Source: an uncultured Caulobacterales bacterium
GTDB lineage: Bacteria > Pseudomonadota > Alphaproteobacteria > Caulobacterales > Caulobacteraceae
DNA length: 35,707 nt
Assembly (NCBI GenBank): GCA_903862425.1
Contig: CAIOYC010000026.1
Location: 1 to 35,707, forward strand
Reading direction: 5' to 3'
Shown: in pieces, positions 7,402 to 15,201 of the stretch
How positions within the stretch are numbered: the first letter of the stretch is position 1
How the letters are laid out: every line of letters begins with the position of its first letter
The notes under the pieces: generated by a model
The model's database searches: none
What the model was told of the DNA's origin: nothing
Seen by the model: only the letters and a program-made list of their open reading frames with translations
Made by a program: the position numbers and the translations under genes

Positions 7402-8649
7402 CTACAGCGTCTCGCCGCGCAATAGGCGCGGGGTTTCTCCCAGCAGTCCAGCCGCCTCGCGCACGAATAGCCGTTTGGCCGGCCCGGCCCGATTGATCGC
7501 CGCCAAGCCGGCACCGCGGATCAGGCGCAAGACCGGATGGTCGTTGGAGAATAGGCGCGTGAATAGGTCGGTCGCCGTGGCCAGCGCCGCCGCATCAAAC
7601 CGGCGCCAGCGGGCATAGCGCTCGAGCACGAGGTCCGAGCCCCAGTCCTCGCCGATCCGTCGCGCCTCGACGATCACCTCGGCCAGCGCCGCCACATCCT
7701 TCAGGCCGAGATTTAGGCCCTGGCCGGCGATGGGATGCACGGCGTGGGCGGCGTCGCCGACCAGGGCCGTCCGTACACCGATCATCGTCTCCGCCATTTG
7801 CAGCGAAAGCGGAAACTGCATCCGATTTCCGTCTAGTCGAGGGCGACCCAGCGCATCACCGAATCGGCGCGCGAGGTGCGCCTCGAAGGCTTCGGGCGAG
7901 GCTTGTACTAGTGCGCGGGCGCGGTCGCGCTGGTCGCTCCACACCAGGCTGGCGCGCTGGCTGGTAAGCGGCAGGATAGCGAAGGGGCCGCCAGGCAGGA
8001 AATATTCGTGCGCCACGCCCTCGTGGTCGTGCTCAAGCGAAACGGTCGCGACCACCCCACACTGATCGTAATTCCAGCCGTAGGTCGCGATGCCGGCCGC
8101 CTCTCGAACCATGGAGCGGCGCCCATCGGCGCCCACTACCAGCGGCGCTTCCAGCGCCACACCGTCCGCCAGGATCACGCGTGCGACCGGGCCATCGACG
8201 GTGGCTGAGCGCACGGCTGCGGGGGCGAAGGTCTTAACCTTGCGCTCGACCAGGGCGGCGGAAAGGGCGGCGCGGATGTGTCGGTTCTCCAGCATCCAGC
8301 CCATGGGCTCATCCGGGTCGCCGCCGAGGCTGTCGCTGGAGAAACCGAGAAAGACGGGCAGGGGCGTGCGGGCGCTGGCGCCGGGCGCGGGGCCGTCGGT
8401 GACCAGAATGTCGCGGATCGGCTGGGCGTCGGGCTGAAGGCGGTCGATCAGGCCAAGCGCCCGCCATTGGCGCCAGTTGGCGGCGGAAATGGCCGAGGCG
8501 CGACCGTCGAAGTTCGGTGCAAGGCGGGTCTCGATCGGCTCGGAGTCGGCCAGCGCGACCTTCAGCCCGGCGTCGGCCAAGGCGACGGCCAATGTCGGGC
8601 CGGTCAGACCGCCCCCGGCGATCACCACATCGAAGGATTTGGGTTTCAT
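7402..8649 (-). CDS. UbiH/UbiF/VisC/COQ6-family FAD-dependent hydroxylase
   Basis: A flavoprotein monooxygenase of 415 residues, most likely hydroxylating the ring of a ubiquinone precursor. The N-terminal Rossmann fold shows FDVVIAGGGLTGPTLAVAL (dinucleotide-binding GxGxxG-type). The second FAD motif is GDAAHAVHPIAGQGLNLG, which contains the UbiH-family signature. The regiospecificity (C5, C6 or C1 of the ring) cannot be told from sequence, so no gene symbol is given. Of three clustered ATG codons, the one at 8649 is chosen because GGAGG lies seven bases upstream; the others overlap or precede that site. Divergent from the cyclophilin gene. Confidence 0.88.
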   Translation of the reverse strand: MKPKSFDVVIAGGGLTGPTLAVALADAGLKVALADSEPIETRLAPNFDGRASAISAANWRQWRALGLIDRLQPDAQPIRDILVTDGPAPGASARTPLPVFLGFSSDSLGGDPDEPMGWMLENRHIRAALSAALVERKVKTFAPAAVRSATVDGPVARVILADGVALEAPLVVGADGRRSMVREAAGIATYGWNYDQCGVVATVSLEHDHEGVAHEYFLPGGPFAILPLTSQRASLVWSDQRDRARALVQASPEAFEAHLARRFGDALGRPRLDGNRMQFPLSLQMAETMIGVRTALVGDAAHAVHPIAGQGLNLGLKDVAALAEVIVEARRIGEDWGSDLVLERYARWRRFDAAALATATDLFTRLFSNDHPVLRLIRGAGLAAINRAGPAKRLFVREAAGLLGETPRLLRGETL

Positions 8650-8775
8650 GCGCATGCCTCCGGCCAAGAATAGCGGAACCTTGCCGAAACGGTGGGAAAA
8701 ACATCGCCCCCGATGGTCGCCCTTGCCTCTCTCGATGCGCGCCGTAAGGTCAGACCATCCTTATTGGAGGACCTC

Positions 8776-9417
8776 GTGCAGCGCCGACACTTTGTGACCG
8801 CCGCCCTCATGCTGCTGGCCATGGCCGGCGCGCCCGCCTTGGCCCAGCCCATCGCCACCGCCCCGCCAGCCCAGCCGGCGCCAGACATTGGCCGCATCGT
8901 GCGGGTGGATCTGGAGACCGGCGCCGGGAAGATCATCCTTGAGCTCTATCCCGACAAGGCGCCGATCACCGTCGCCAACTTCCTGCACTACGTGAATACC
9001 AAGCGGTTCGACGGGACGCACTTCTTCCGCGCCGCCCGGGCCCAGGGCGCGCCGAACATCGGCCTGATTCAGGGCGTTGGCTTCACTGACGCCACCAAGC
9101 TCTACAAGCCCATCGCCCATGAGCCGACCAGCCAGACCGGCCTGCATCATGGCGACGGCGCCATCTCCATGGCGATGGAAAAGCCCGGCTCGGCCCAGGC
9201 GGACTTCTTCATCGCTGTGGGGGATGCGCCCTATCTCGACGCCGATCCAGCCAAGGGCTCGCCCGGCTACGCCATGTTCGGGCGTGTAGCGGAGGGGATG
9301 GAGGTGGTTCACGCCATCCTCGCCATGCCAACCAATGGCCACGCCCGCAATCCGACCATGCAGGGGCAGATCCTGACCGACCCGGTGCCGATCATCTCCG
9401 CCAAGGTGGAGAGGTAG
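8776..9417 (+). CDS. Cyclophilin-type peptidyl-prolyl cis-trans isomerase, exported
   Basis: The start is a GTG at 8776 with GGAGG five bases upstream. The resulting 213-residue protein opens with a clear Sec signal peptide (MQRRHFVTAALMLLAMAG, cleavage near ALAQP), placing it in the periplasm. The mature domain is a bacterial cyclophilin: GKIILELYPDKAPITVANFLHYV, then FDGTHFFRAARA, ISMAMEKPGSAQADFFIAVGD and YAMFGRVAEGMEVVHAI. The family speeds proline isomerisation during envelope protein folding. The usual FHR active-site arginine appears as FFRA. It is followed after one base by a tiny membrane-protein gene and then an acetyltransferase, apparently one operon. Confidence 0.9.
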   Translation: MQRRHFVTAALMLLAMAGAPALAQPIATAPPAQPAPDIGRIVRVDLETGAGKIILELYPDKAPITVANFLHYVNTKRFDGTHFFRAARAQGAPNIGLIQGVGFTDATKLYKPIAHEPTSQTGLHHGDGAISMAMEKPGSAQADFFIAVGDAPYLDADPAKGSPGYAMFGRVAEGMEVVHAILAMPTNGHARNPTMQGQILTDPVPIISAKVER

Positions 9418-9418
9418 A

Positions 9419-9541
9419 ATGGCCGAACGCACGCGTCGCTATCCCCGCCGGCCAGCGGTGTTCTGGAGCATATTCGCTCTGTCCGCCGTGCTCGGTCTCG
9501 GCGCAGCTACCAGCCTGCTGCTGAAGGGTGGCGGGCTGTGA
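9419..9541 (+). CDS. 40-residue single-pass membrane microprotein
   Basis: This ORF begins with ATG one base after the cyclophilin stop, preceded by GGAGAGG at good spacing, and its TGA overlaps the GTG start of the next gene by four bases. The product has a basic N-terminus (MAERTRRYPRRP), one hydrophobic helix (roughly residues 14-36, VFWSIFALSAVLGLGAA..LLL) and a short glycine-rich end. The positive-inside rule predicts a cytoplasmic N-terminus. I recognise no family. Tight coupling on both sides and a good ribosome binding site argue that it is real. Confidence 0.7.
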   Translation: MAERTRRYPRRPAVFWSIFALSAVLGLGAATSLLLKGGGL

Positions 9542-10095
9542 GCGAAATGACGAGCCCGCTTGGCCCGACCCTGACCACCGATAGGCTGATCCTGCGGCCG
9601 CACCGCCCGGAGGATTTCGATGATTTCGCCGCGTTGCTGGGCGATCCTACGGCCATGGCCTTCATCGGAGGGGCGATGTCAAAGGCTCTGGCTTGGCGGC
9701 ACTTCACCCAGAATATCGGCCAATGGGTGGCCTCGGGCTACGGCTTCTTCCTCGTCTACCAGCGCGAGGGCGGGATACTGATCGGCCGAGTGGGGACGCA
9801 CATGCCGGTGGGCTGGCCGGGGACGGAGGTGGGCTGGGCCCTGCACGGTCATGCGCACGGTCGTGGATACGCGACCGAAGCCGCATCCGCCGCTATGGAC
9901 TGGGCGGCGAACAGCCTCGGCTGGACCGAGATCATCCACTGCATCGACGCTGAGAACGAGCCCTCCATGGCAGTGGCCCGGCGGCTTGGCTCGACGGTTT
10001 TGCGCGAGGCCATGCTGCCCGATCCCGTCAACCACACCTGCGTCGTGTGGGGCCAGAGCGCCGACCAATGGCGCGCGCGGCGACGGCGGAGCTAG
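9538..10095 (+). CDS. GNAT N-acetyltransferase, RimJ/RimL-like
   Basis: An Acetyltransf_3-type protein of 185 residues. It shows LTTDRLILRPHRPEDFDDF at the N-terminus, the acetyl-CoA-binding segment HGRGYATEAASAAMDWA and a late IDAENEPSMAVARRLG motif. These features are typical of the RimJ/RimL group, which acetylates protein N-termini, but also of many small-molecule acetyltransferases, so the substrate is unknown. The GTG start overlaps the preceding microprotein stop (GTGA) and is preceded by a GAAGGGTGG stretch. The gene ends three bases before the stop of the convergent DUF3072 gene. Confidence 0.88.
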   Translation: MSEMTSPLGPTLTTDRLILRPHRPEDFDDFAALLGDPTAMAFIGGAMSKALAWRHFTQNIGQWVASGYGFFLVYQREGGILIGRVGTHMPVGWPGTEVGWALHGHAHGRGYATEAASAAMDWAANSLGWTEIIHCIDAENEPSMAVARRLGSTVLREAMLPDPVNHTCVVWGQSADQWRARRRRS

Positions 10096-10098
10096 CGT

Positions 10099-10329
10099 TT
10101 ATCTGTCGGACAGGCCGACCTTGTCCCGCAGGGCGTCAATCCGCTTGGAAGCTTCTGCCTTTGTAAGACATTCGTCGAAGGCCGAGGCGTCATGGGCCTG
10201 TTCGCTGAGCGTCTTGAGATACGAGGCCTGCGCGCCGGTCATGGGTTCGTCTCCGGTGACCCAGTCGTCGGGGTCCTTCTCCGTATTGGACTGAGGATCG
10301 GGGTCGGTCTTGGGATTGAGGTCGGTCAT
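10099..10329 (-). CDS. DUF3072 domain protein
   Basis: A small acidic protein of 76 residues with no signal peptide or membrane segment. The core DDWVTGDEPMTGAQASYLKTL followed by LTKAEASKRIDALRDKVG is characteristic of DUF3072, a family of unknown function. The N-terminal 25 residues are Asp/Pro/Asn-rich and probably disordered. The ATG at 10329 is preferred over a longer ORF from 10419, because the extension would read through a perfect 11-bp hairpin and has no family similarity. Only a weak ribosome binding site is visible. Confidence 0.8.
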   Translation of the reverse strand: MTDLNPKTDPDPQSNTEKDPDDWVTGDEPMTGAQASYLKTLSEQAHDASAFDECLTKAEASKRIDALRDKVGLSDR

Positions 10330-10344
10330 GTTGCCATAATGTTC

Positions 10345-10374
10345 CGGCAGGGGCCCGGTTCCCGGCCCCTGCCG
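10345..10374. promoter_or_regulatory. Perfect 11-bp hairpin in the DUF3072 leader
   Basis: CGGCAGGGGCC (10345-10355) is repeated inverted as GGCCCCTGCCG (10364-10374) with an eight-base loop. It sits 15 bases upstream of the DUF3072 start codon and about 70 bases upstream of asd on the other strand. It has no T-run on either strand, so it is not an ordinary terminator. It could shape translation of DUF3072 or serve as an operator. Confidence 0.5.
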
Positions 10375-10444
10375 AGCCTTGTAATGATCCCCTCGGAGGC
10401 GTACCTCCCGCCGGCTCATTTGCGAGCATTCAGGAGAGACTTCG

Positions 10445-11473
10445 ATGGGTTACCGGGTGGCCGTCGTCGGCGCCACGGGCAATGTGGGCCGTGAGATGTT
10501 GAACATCCTCGAGGAGCTTCGCTTCCCCGTGGACGAGATTCATGCGGTGGCTTCGCGCAAATCCGTCGGCAAGGAAGTCTCGTTCGGCGACCGCACCCTC
10601 AAGTGCAAGGATGTGGAGACCTTCGACTTTTCCAAGGTCGATATCGTGCTGATGTCAGTTTCCGGGACCTTCTCTAAGGAGTGGTCGCCGAAGATTGCGG
10701 CCAAAGGCCCGGTGGTGATCGACAACTCTTCGGCCTGGCGCATGGACCCGGACGTGCCGCTGGTGGTGCCCGAAGTGAACCCGGAAGCCGCCGACGGCTG
10801 GCGCAAGAAGGGCATCATCGCCAACCCGAACTGTTCCACCGCCCAACTCGTGGTGGCGCTGAAGCCCCTGCACGACGAGGCCAAGATTTTGCGCGCTGTG
10901 GTCTCGACCTACCAGTCCGTGTCCGGCGCGGGCAAGGAGGGCATGGACGAGCTGTGGGATCAGACCAAGGCCATCTACATGCTCGGGCCGACGGCTCCGA
11001 AGAAGTTCCCCAAGCAGATCGCCTTCAATGTCATCCCCTTCATCGGCGCCTTCCAGGACGACGGCTATACCGACGAAGAGCAGAAGATGTGGAACGAGAC
11101 GCACAAGATTCTCGATCCGGACATCAAGCTGACCGTCACCTGCGTGCGCGTACCGGTGATGGTGGGTCACTCCGAGGCCGTGAACCTGGAGTTCGCCGAT
11201 TTTATATCCGACGAGGACGCCCGCGATATCCTGCGCGAGGCGCCGGGTATCCAGGTGATCGATAAGCGCGACGACACCGGCTACATTACGCCCAAGGAAG
11301 CCCAGGGCGAGTTCGATGTATTCGTCTCGCGCATCCGCCAGGACACCACGATCCCGAATGGCCTGAACCTGTGGGTCGTCTCCGACAACCTGCGCAAGGG
11401 TGCGGCGCTCAACGCGGTGCAGATCGCCCAACTCTTGGTCAAGCGTGGCCTGCTGGAAAAAGTGGACGCCTGA
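10445..11473 (+). CDS. asd: Aspartate-semialdehyde dehydrogenase
   Basis: A cytosolic NADP-dependent enzyme of 342 residues that reduces aspartyl phosphate to aspartate semialdehyde, the branch point to lysine/diaminopimelate, threonine and methionine. The N-terminal Rossmann motif is VAVVGATGNVGREML. The catalytic cysteine is Cys130 in IIANPNCSTAQLV, and His242 in PVMVGHSEAVNLEF matches the general base position. VIDNSSAWRMD is also conserved. The start is supported by AGGAGAG seven bases upstream. The gene appears monocistronic; a hairpin follows the stop. Confidence 0.96.
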   Translation: MGYRVAVVGATGNVGREMLNILEELRFPVDEIHAVASRKSVGKEVSFGDRTLKCKDVETFDFSKVDIVLMSVSGTFSKEWSPKIAAKGPVVIDNSSAWRMDPDVPLVVPEVNPEAADGWRKKGIIANPNCSTAQLVVALKPLHDEAKILRAVVSTYQSVSGAGKEGMDELWDQTKAIYMLGPTAPKKFPKQIAFNVIPFIGAFQDDGYTDEEQKMWNETHKILDPDIKLTVTCVRVPVMVGHSEAVNLEFADFISDEDARDILREAPGIQVIDKRDDTGYITPKEAQGEFDVFVSRIRQDTTIPNGLNLWVVSDNLRKGAALNAVQIAQLLVKRGLLEKVDA

Positions 11474-11479
11474 TCTCAG

Positions 11480-11516
11480 CGCCACCCGAGAATTCCTTCG
11501 CAACAATCGGGTGGCG
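11480..11516 (+). terminator. Hairpin after asd, possible terminator without a T-run
   Basis: A perfect 10-bp inverted repeat (CGCCACCCGA at 11480-11489 and TCGGGTGGCG at 11507-11516) closes a 17-base loop. The following bases are only mildly T-rich. Position seven bases after the stop suggests termination or mRNA 3' end protection. Confidence 0.5.
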
Positions 11517-11546
11517 GCTCTCTATGGCGTAGCTTAAGTGCGCCCT

Positions 11547-12467
11547 ATGACCGAACCCGCTCCATCCGCGGCGCCCGACCGGCCCGCGCTCATCGCCGGA
11601 CTGGTGTGCTACACCCTGTGGGGGTTCCTGCCGCTGCTGTTCAACGCGGCGGAACGATCGGGCGCGGCGGTGTTCGAGATCGTGGCGTGGCGGACAATCT
11701 GGGCCGTGCCCTTCGCCCTGGCGCTGGTGCTCTATGTCGATCGGGGCCGGAGCGTGCAGGCCCTGTTCGCCACGCCGCGCGTTCTGCTCGCTCTCCTGCT
11801 GTCGGCAGTGCTGATCTCAATCAACTGGTCGACCTATGTCTGGGCGGTCGATAACGGGCACACTATCGCAGCCAGCCTAGGCTATTACCTCAACCCGCTG
11901 CTCAACATGGCGGCGGGGGCGGTCCTGTTCAAAGAGCGGATCAATCGCTCGGGCGCGATCGCTATCGGCCTGGCGGCGCTGGGTGTGTTGATCCAAGGCA
12001 TCGCCGCGCACGGCGCACCGTTGATACCCTTGATCCTCGCCTTCAGCTTCTGTTTCTACGGACTGGTACGCAAGACCGCCGCCGTCTCGGCCCAGACAGG
12101 CCTGCTGGTCGAGTGCGTCTATCTCGCCGTGCCGGCCCTGATCTATGCGGGCTGGCTGGCGAGCCATGGGCAGGGCGTGTTCGGCCGCAGCTCGGCGCCG
12201 ACGGTGCTGCTCATGCTGTGCGGGCCGGCGACAGTGGTCCCGCTGGCCCTGTTCGCGTTCGCGGCGCGGCGGCTGCCGCTGACCATTGTCGGCTTTCTGC
12301 AGTTCATCGCTCCGACTCTGCAATTCTGCATCGGCTTGGCGGATGGCGAGCGGCTGACGCCGCTGGCGGCCCTGTCGTTCGTCTTCATCTGGGCCGGCGT
12401 GTTGGTCTTCGCCGGCGGGGCGGTGCTGCGCTCGCGCGGCCGGGCCGTTCAGGCCAGACAGGCATAG
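11547..12467 (+). CDS. rarD: RarD-like EamA/DMT-superfamily permease
   Basis: An inner-membrane transporter of about 306 residues with ten predicted helices in two EamA-type halves. The N-terminal segment (AGLVCYTLWGFLPLLFNA..) and the following EIVAWRTIWAVPFAL are characteristic of RarD (chloramphenicol-sensitive protein) homologues. Other conserved features are SINWSTYVWAVDNGHTIAASLGYYLNPL in the middle and GFLQFIAPTLQFCIG near the end. The physiological substrate of RarD is not established. A GTG at 11538 would add three residues; neither start has a clear ribosome binding site. The 3' end overlaps the convergent serine-hydrolase gene by 19 bases. Confidence 0.9.
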   Translation: MTEPAPSAAPDRPALIAGLVCYTLWGFLPLLFNAAERSGAAVFEIVAWRTIWAVPFALALVLYVDRGRSVQALFATPRVLLALLLSAVLISINWSTYVWAVDNGHTIAASLGYYLNPLLNMAAGAVLFKERINRSGAIAIGLAALGVLIQGIAAHGAPLIPLILAFSFCFYGLVRKTAAVSAQTGLLVECVYLAVPALIYAGWLASHGQGVFGRSSAPTVLLMLCGPATVVPLALFAFAARRLPLTIVGFLQFIAPTLQFCIGLADGERLTPLAALSFVFIWAGVLVFAGGAVLRSRGRAVQARQA

Positions 12468-13567
12468 GCGGTCTCGATCAGGCGCACCGCACGCTCGTCG
12501 CCGATCAGTTGGGCGGACTGCTTGTTCATCACATAGGCCATGCCGACGCCGAGGTCCGGATCGGCTAAGGCGCAGGCCCCGCCCCAACCGGAGTGCCCGA
12601 ACGTGTCGGGGTTCGGGCCGTAGGGCGCATAGGCCGAATTGCGCATCACCCCTGCGCCCCAGCTGAGATCGAAGGGCAGCACCAAGTCCTGACCGTGGAT
12701 GCGTTCGGCGCGCATGGCGTTCACCGCGCCCGGCGATAGTATGGCGTGACCGTCCAGCGCCCCGCCATCCGCCATGGCCGCCATGAGTTTGGCGAGGCTG
12801 AGCGCGGTGGCGTGGCCATTGGCGGAGGGGATTTCCGCCCGCCGCCATACGTCGCCGCCCCGTCCCCCCGGCGCTGACCACGGGGTGAGGAAGGCCGCGC
12901 GCTTGGGATCGGTGATCACGCCGAAGTCGGCCAGGGTCTTGGGTCGCGCCAACTCCGCCACCCGCCCGAACTCCGCGTCCGACAGACCGATGAACAGGTC
13001 GAGCCCGCACGGCCCGGCCACGTCTTCGGCCAGGGCCTTTCCCAAGGTCCGTCCATCCACCCTGCGGAAGATCTCGCCCGCGAGATAGCCGTAGGTGATG
13101 GCGTGATAGCCCGAGGCTGTGCCTGGAGCCCACATGGGCGCCATGGCGGCGAGGCGGGCGCAGATCAGGTCCCAGTCGAACCAGTCGGCCGGGTCCATCT
13201 TGTCGAGAAAGCCCGGCAGGCCTGCCTGGTGCGATAGCGCCTGCTCCACCGTGACGGCCGCCTTGCCGGCGGCGGCGAACTCTGGCCAGACATCGGCCAC
13301 CGGCTGGTCGTAGGCCAGCTTTCCAGCATCGACGAGCCGCGCCACCATGATCGCCGCCACCGCCTTGGTCACCGAGAATACCGGCGTCAGGGTGCGCTCG
13401 TCGAAGGGCAGGGTGGCGTTCCGGTCCGCATGGCCGCCCCACACGTCGAACAGCACTTCGCCCCGGCGCACCACCGTGAAGCGCGCGCCGAGCTCCAGCC
13501 CCTGCTCGAAATGGGCGTCGAATTGGCGCTTGAGGCGTTCGAAGGCAGAGGAGACGATCATGGGCAT
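12449..13567 (-). CDS. Beta-lactamase-fold serine hydrolase (class C/EstB-like)
   Basis: A protein of 372 residues without a signal peptide, so probably cytosolic. It has the three active-site elements of the serine beta-lactamase/DD-peptidase fold: Ser65-x-x-Lys68 in PVFSVTKAV, Tyr154 in GYHAITYGYLAGE (YHA replacing YxN) and His325-Ser-Gly in FGHSGWGG. Replacement of the usual YxN and KTG, together with the cytosolic location, favours an esterase or small-molecule hydrolase over antibiotic resistance. Two closely spaced ATG codons (13567 and 13561) are possible starts. Convergent with rarD (19-base overlap) and divergent from thpR. Confidence 0.88.
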   Translation of the reverse strand: MPMIVSSAFERLKRQFDAHFEQGLELGARFTVVRRGEVLFDVWGGHADRNATLPFDERTLTPVFSVTKAVAAIMVARLVDAGKLAYDQPVADVWPEFAAAGKAAVTVEQALSHQAGLPGFLDKMDPADWFDWDLICARLAAMAPMWAPGTASGYHAITYGYLAGEIFRRVDGRTLGKALAEDVAGPCGLDLFIGLSDAEFGRVAELARPKTLADFGVITDPKRAAFLTPWSAPGGRGGDVWRRAEIPSANGHATALSLAKLMAAMADGGALDGHAILSPGAVNAMRAERIHGQDLVLPFDLSWGAGVMRNSAYAPYGPNPDTFGHSGWGGACALADPDLGVGMAYVMNKQSAQLIGDERAVRLIETAYACLA

Positions 13568-13645
13568 GGCGCGACCATAGCGGGGAGGCCGTCATCGTCC
13601 AGCCTCGCCTTGAGCCGGCCGCCGTCATAGGCCAAACACGCGGCG

Positions 13646-14197
13646 ATGATCCGCCTGTTCGCCGCCATTCCGGTTCCACTCGACATTGCCGAGGGCCTGA
13701 CCCGTCGTCAGCAAGGTCTACCTCGTGCGCGCTGGCGTCCGGTGGAGGCGATGCACATCACTCTGCGCTTCTTCGGCGAGGTGAGCGAAGCCACCGCCGC
13801 CGACCTCGACAGCCAGCTGGCCGGCGTCACCGTTCCGCCCTTCGAGGTCAGCCTCGACAATGTGGGCATGTTCGGCGAGGGCGATCACATGCGCGCCGTC
13901 TGGGCGGGGGTGCCCGAGAACGAGATGCTGAACCGGCTAGCGCTGAAGTGCGAGAACGCCGCCAAGCGCGTGGGCCTGAAACCGGAGAAGCGGCTCTATC
14001 GCCCGCACGTCACCTTGGCTTATCTGCAGGGCTCGCCGCCCGACCGCATCGCCGCCTGGCTGCAGGGCCACAACCTGCTGCGCTCGCCACCCTGGCGGGT
14101 CACCGAATTCAGCCTCTATTCGAGCTGGCTGGACTCCACCAAGGGCCTGTCCAGCGGCGGCCGCTATGATGTCGAACGCACCTATCCACTCAGCTGA
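13646..14197 (+). CDS. thpR: RNA 2',3'-cyclic phosphodiesterase (2H phosphoesterase)
   Basis: A compact cytosolic protein of 183 residues with the two HxTx motifs that define the 2H fold: HITL at residues 37-40 (MHITLRFFGEV) and HVTL at 121-124 (RPHVTLAYL). The N-terminal MIRLFAAIPVP is typical of LigT/ThpR. Homologues hydrolyse 2',3'-cyclic phosphate ends of RNA to 2'-phosphates, and can join tRNA half-molecules in vitro. The gene is 12 bases from the CoA-ester lyase, so the two may be cotranscribed, although no functional link is evident. The ribosome binding site is weak. Confidence 0.9.
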   Translation: MIRLFAAIPVPLDIAEGLTRRQQGLPRARWRPVEAMHITLRFFGEVSEATAADLDSQLAGVTVPPFEVSLDNVGMFGEGDHMRAVWAGVPENEMLNRLALKCENAAKRVGLKPEKRLYRPHVTLAYLQGSPPDRIAAWLQGHNLLRSPPWRVTEFSLYSSWLDSTKGLSSGGRYDVERTYPLS

Positions 14198-14209
14198 GGC
14201 TCTCCGCGC

Positions 14210-15070
14210 ATGACCATCCGCCCCCGCCGCTCGGCGCTCTACATGCCGGCCTCCAATCAGAAGGCCATCGACAAGGCGCGCACCCTCGACTGCGACGCTG
14301 TGATCCTCGACCTCGAGGACGCCGTGGCGCCTGACGCGAAAGCGATGGCGCGCGAGCAGGCGGTAGCGGCGGTTAAGGCGGGCGGCTTTGGCCGACGCGA
14401 ACTCATCATCCGGGTGAACGGTCTCGATACACCTTGGGGCGAGGACGACCTGAAGGCCGCCGCCGAGGCCGGCCCGGACGCGGTGCTCGTCCCCAAGATC
14501 AACGACGGCGCCGATGTGGCTCGCTATGACGGCCGGCTCGGTCACGCGCCGGAGAAGACCCGGCTGTGGGCCATGATCGAGACCTGCCGCTGCCTGTTCC
14601 GGCTGGACGATATCGGCGCTGCGTCCAAGACCTCGCGGCTCGATTGCTGGGTGATGGGCACCAACGATCTCGCCAAGGAGATGGGCGCCAAGCTCACCAC
14701 CGAACGCGCACCGTTCCTGGGAGCGCTCGGCCTGTCGGTCGCGGCGGCCAAGGCTCACGGCCTCACCATCCTCGACGGTGTGTTCAACGGCATCGACGAC
14801 GCGGAGGGCTTCGAGGCCCAGTGCCGCCAGGGGCTGGAATTCGGCTTCGACGGCAAGACCTTGATCCATCCCAGCCAGATCGAGCCCTGTAACCGCGTCT
14901 TCACCCCCTCCGAAGCCGAGGTCGCCTTCGCTCGGGCGGTGATCGACGCCTTCGCCCTGCCAGAAAACGCCGCCAAAGGCGCTATCCGCGTCGAAGGCAA
15001 GATGGCCGAGCGCCTTCACCTGGCCCAGGCTGAGAAACTCGTGGCGATAGCGGCTGCGACGGCGGGCTGA
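14210..15070 (+). CDS. HpcH/HpaI-CitE-family CoA-ester lyase
   Basis: A TIM-barrel protein of 286 residues from the citrate-lyase-beta/malyl-CoA-lyase group. Key features are RRSALYMPASNQKAIDKA, the acidic AVILDLEDAVAPD, ELIIRVNG with the substrate arginine, the Mg-binding glutamate of WAMIET, the aspartate region MGTNDLAKE and FDGKTLIHPSQI near the end. Such enzymes cleave or hydrolyse malyl-CoA, citramalyl-CoA or beta-methylmalyl-CoA. No citrate lyase alpha/gamma genes are nearby, so a stand-alone lyase or (3S)-malyl-CoA thioesterase is likelier than citrate lyase. GAGG lies about ten bases upstream of the ATG. Confidence 0.87.
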   Translation: MTIRPRRSALYMPASNQKAIDKARTLDCDAVILDLEDAVAPDAKAMAREQAVAAVKAGGFGRRELIIRVNGLDTPWGEDDLKAAAEAGPDAVLVPKINDGADVARYDGRLGHAPEKTRLWAMIETCRCLFRLDDIGAASKTSRLDCWVMGTNDLAKEMGAKLTTERAPFLGALGLSVAAAKAHGLTILDGVFNGIDDAEGFEAQCRQGLEFGFDGKTLIHPSQIEPCNRVFTPSEAEVAFARAVIDAFALPENAAKGAIRVEGKMAERLHLAQAEKLVAIAAATAG

Positions 15071-15097
15071 AGTTTTAGAGACCTCTTCCCCACTTTA

Positions 15098-15178
15098 GTC
15101 ATCCTCGGGCTTGACCCGAGGACGAGGCAGCGTTCAGCGCGGAAGCTGCTGTGTGGCCGGATCAAGTCCGGCCATGAC
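15098..15178. repeat. Inverted pair of REP-like palindromic elements
   Basis: Two units of the same design face each other in the gene-free stretch between convergent genes. The first, on the + strand, reads GTCA, arm TCCTCGGG, loop CTTGA, arm CCCGAGGA (15098-15122). The second, on the minus strand, reads GTCA, arm TGGCCGGA, loop CTTGA, arm TCCGGCCA (15178-15154). The conserved parts are the GTCA-T start and the CTTGA loop, while the stems vary compensatorily. Repeats of this design are common in alphaproteobacterial intergenic regions. The pair may also act as a bidirectional transcription barrier. Confidence 0.85.
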
Positions 15179-15201
15179 TCGTGCTCGGGGGGGGAACGAA
15201 G

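Noticed and set aside
12449-13567. Antibiotic-resistance beta-lactamase
   Set aside because: No signal peptide, and YHA and HSG replace the usual YxN and KTG; an esterase or other hydrolase is more likely.
11877-13679. A 600-residue minus-strand ORF overlapping rarD and the serine hydrolase gene
   Set aside because: It is Arg/Gly/Ala-rich with no recognisable domain and lies antisense or out of frame to two well-supported genes; a GC-rich shadow.
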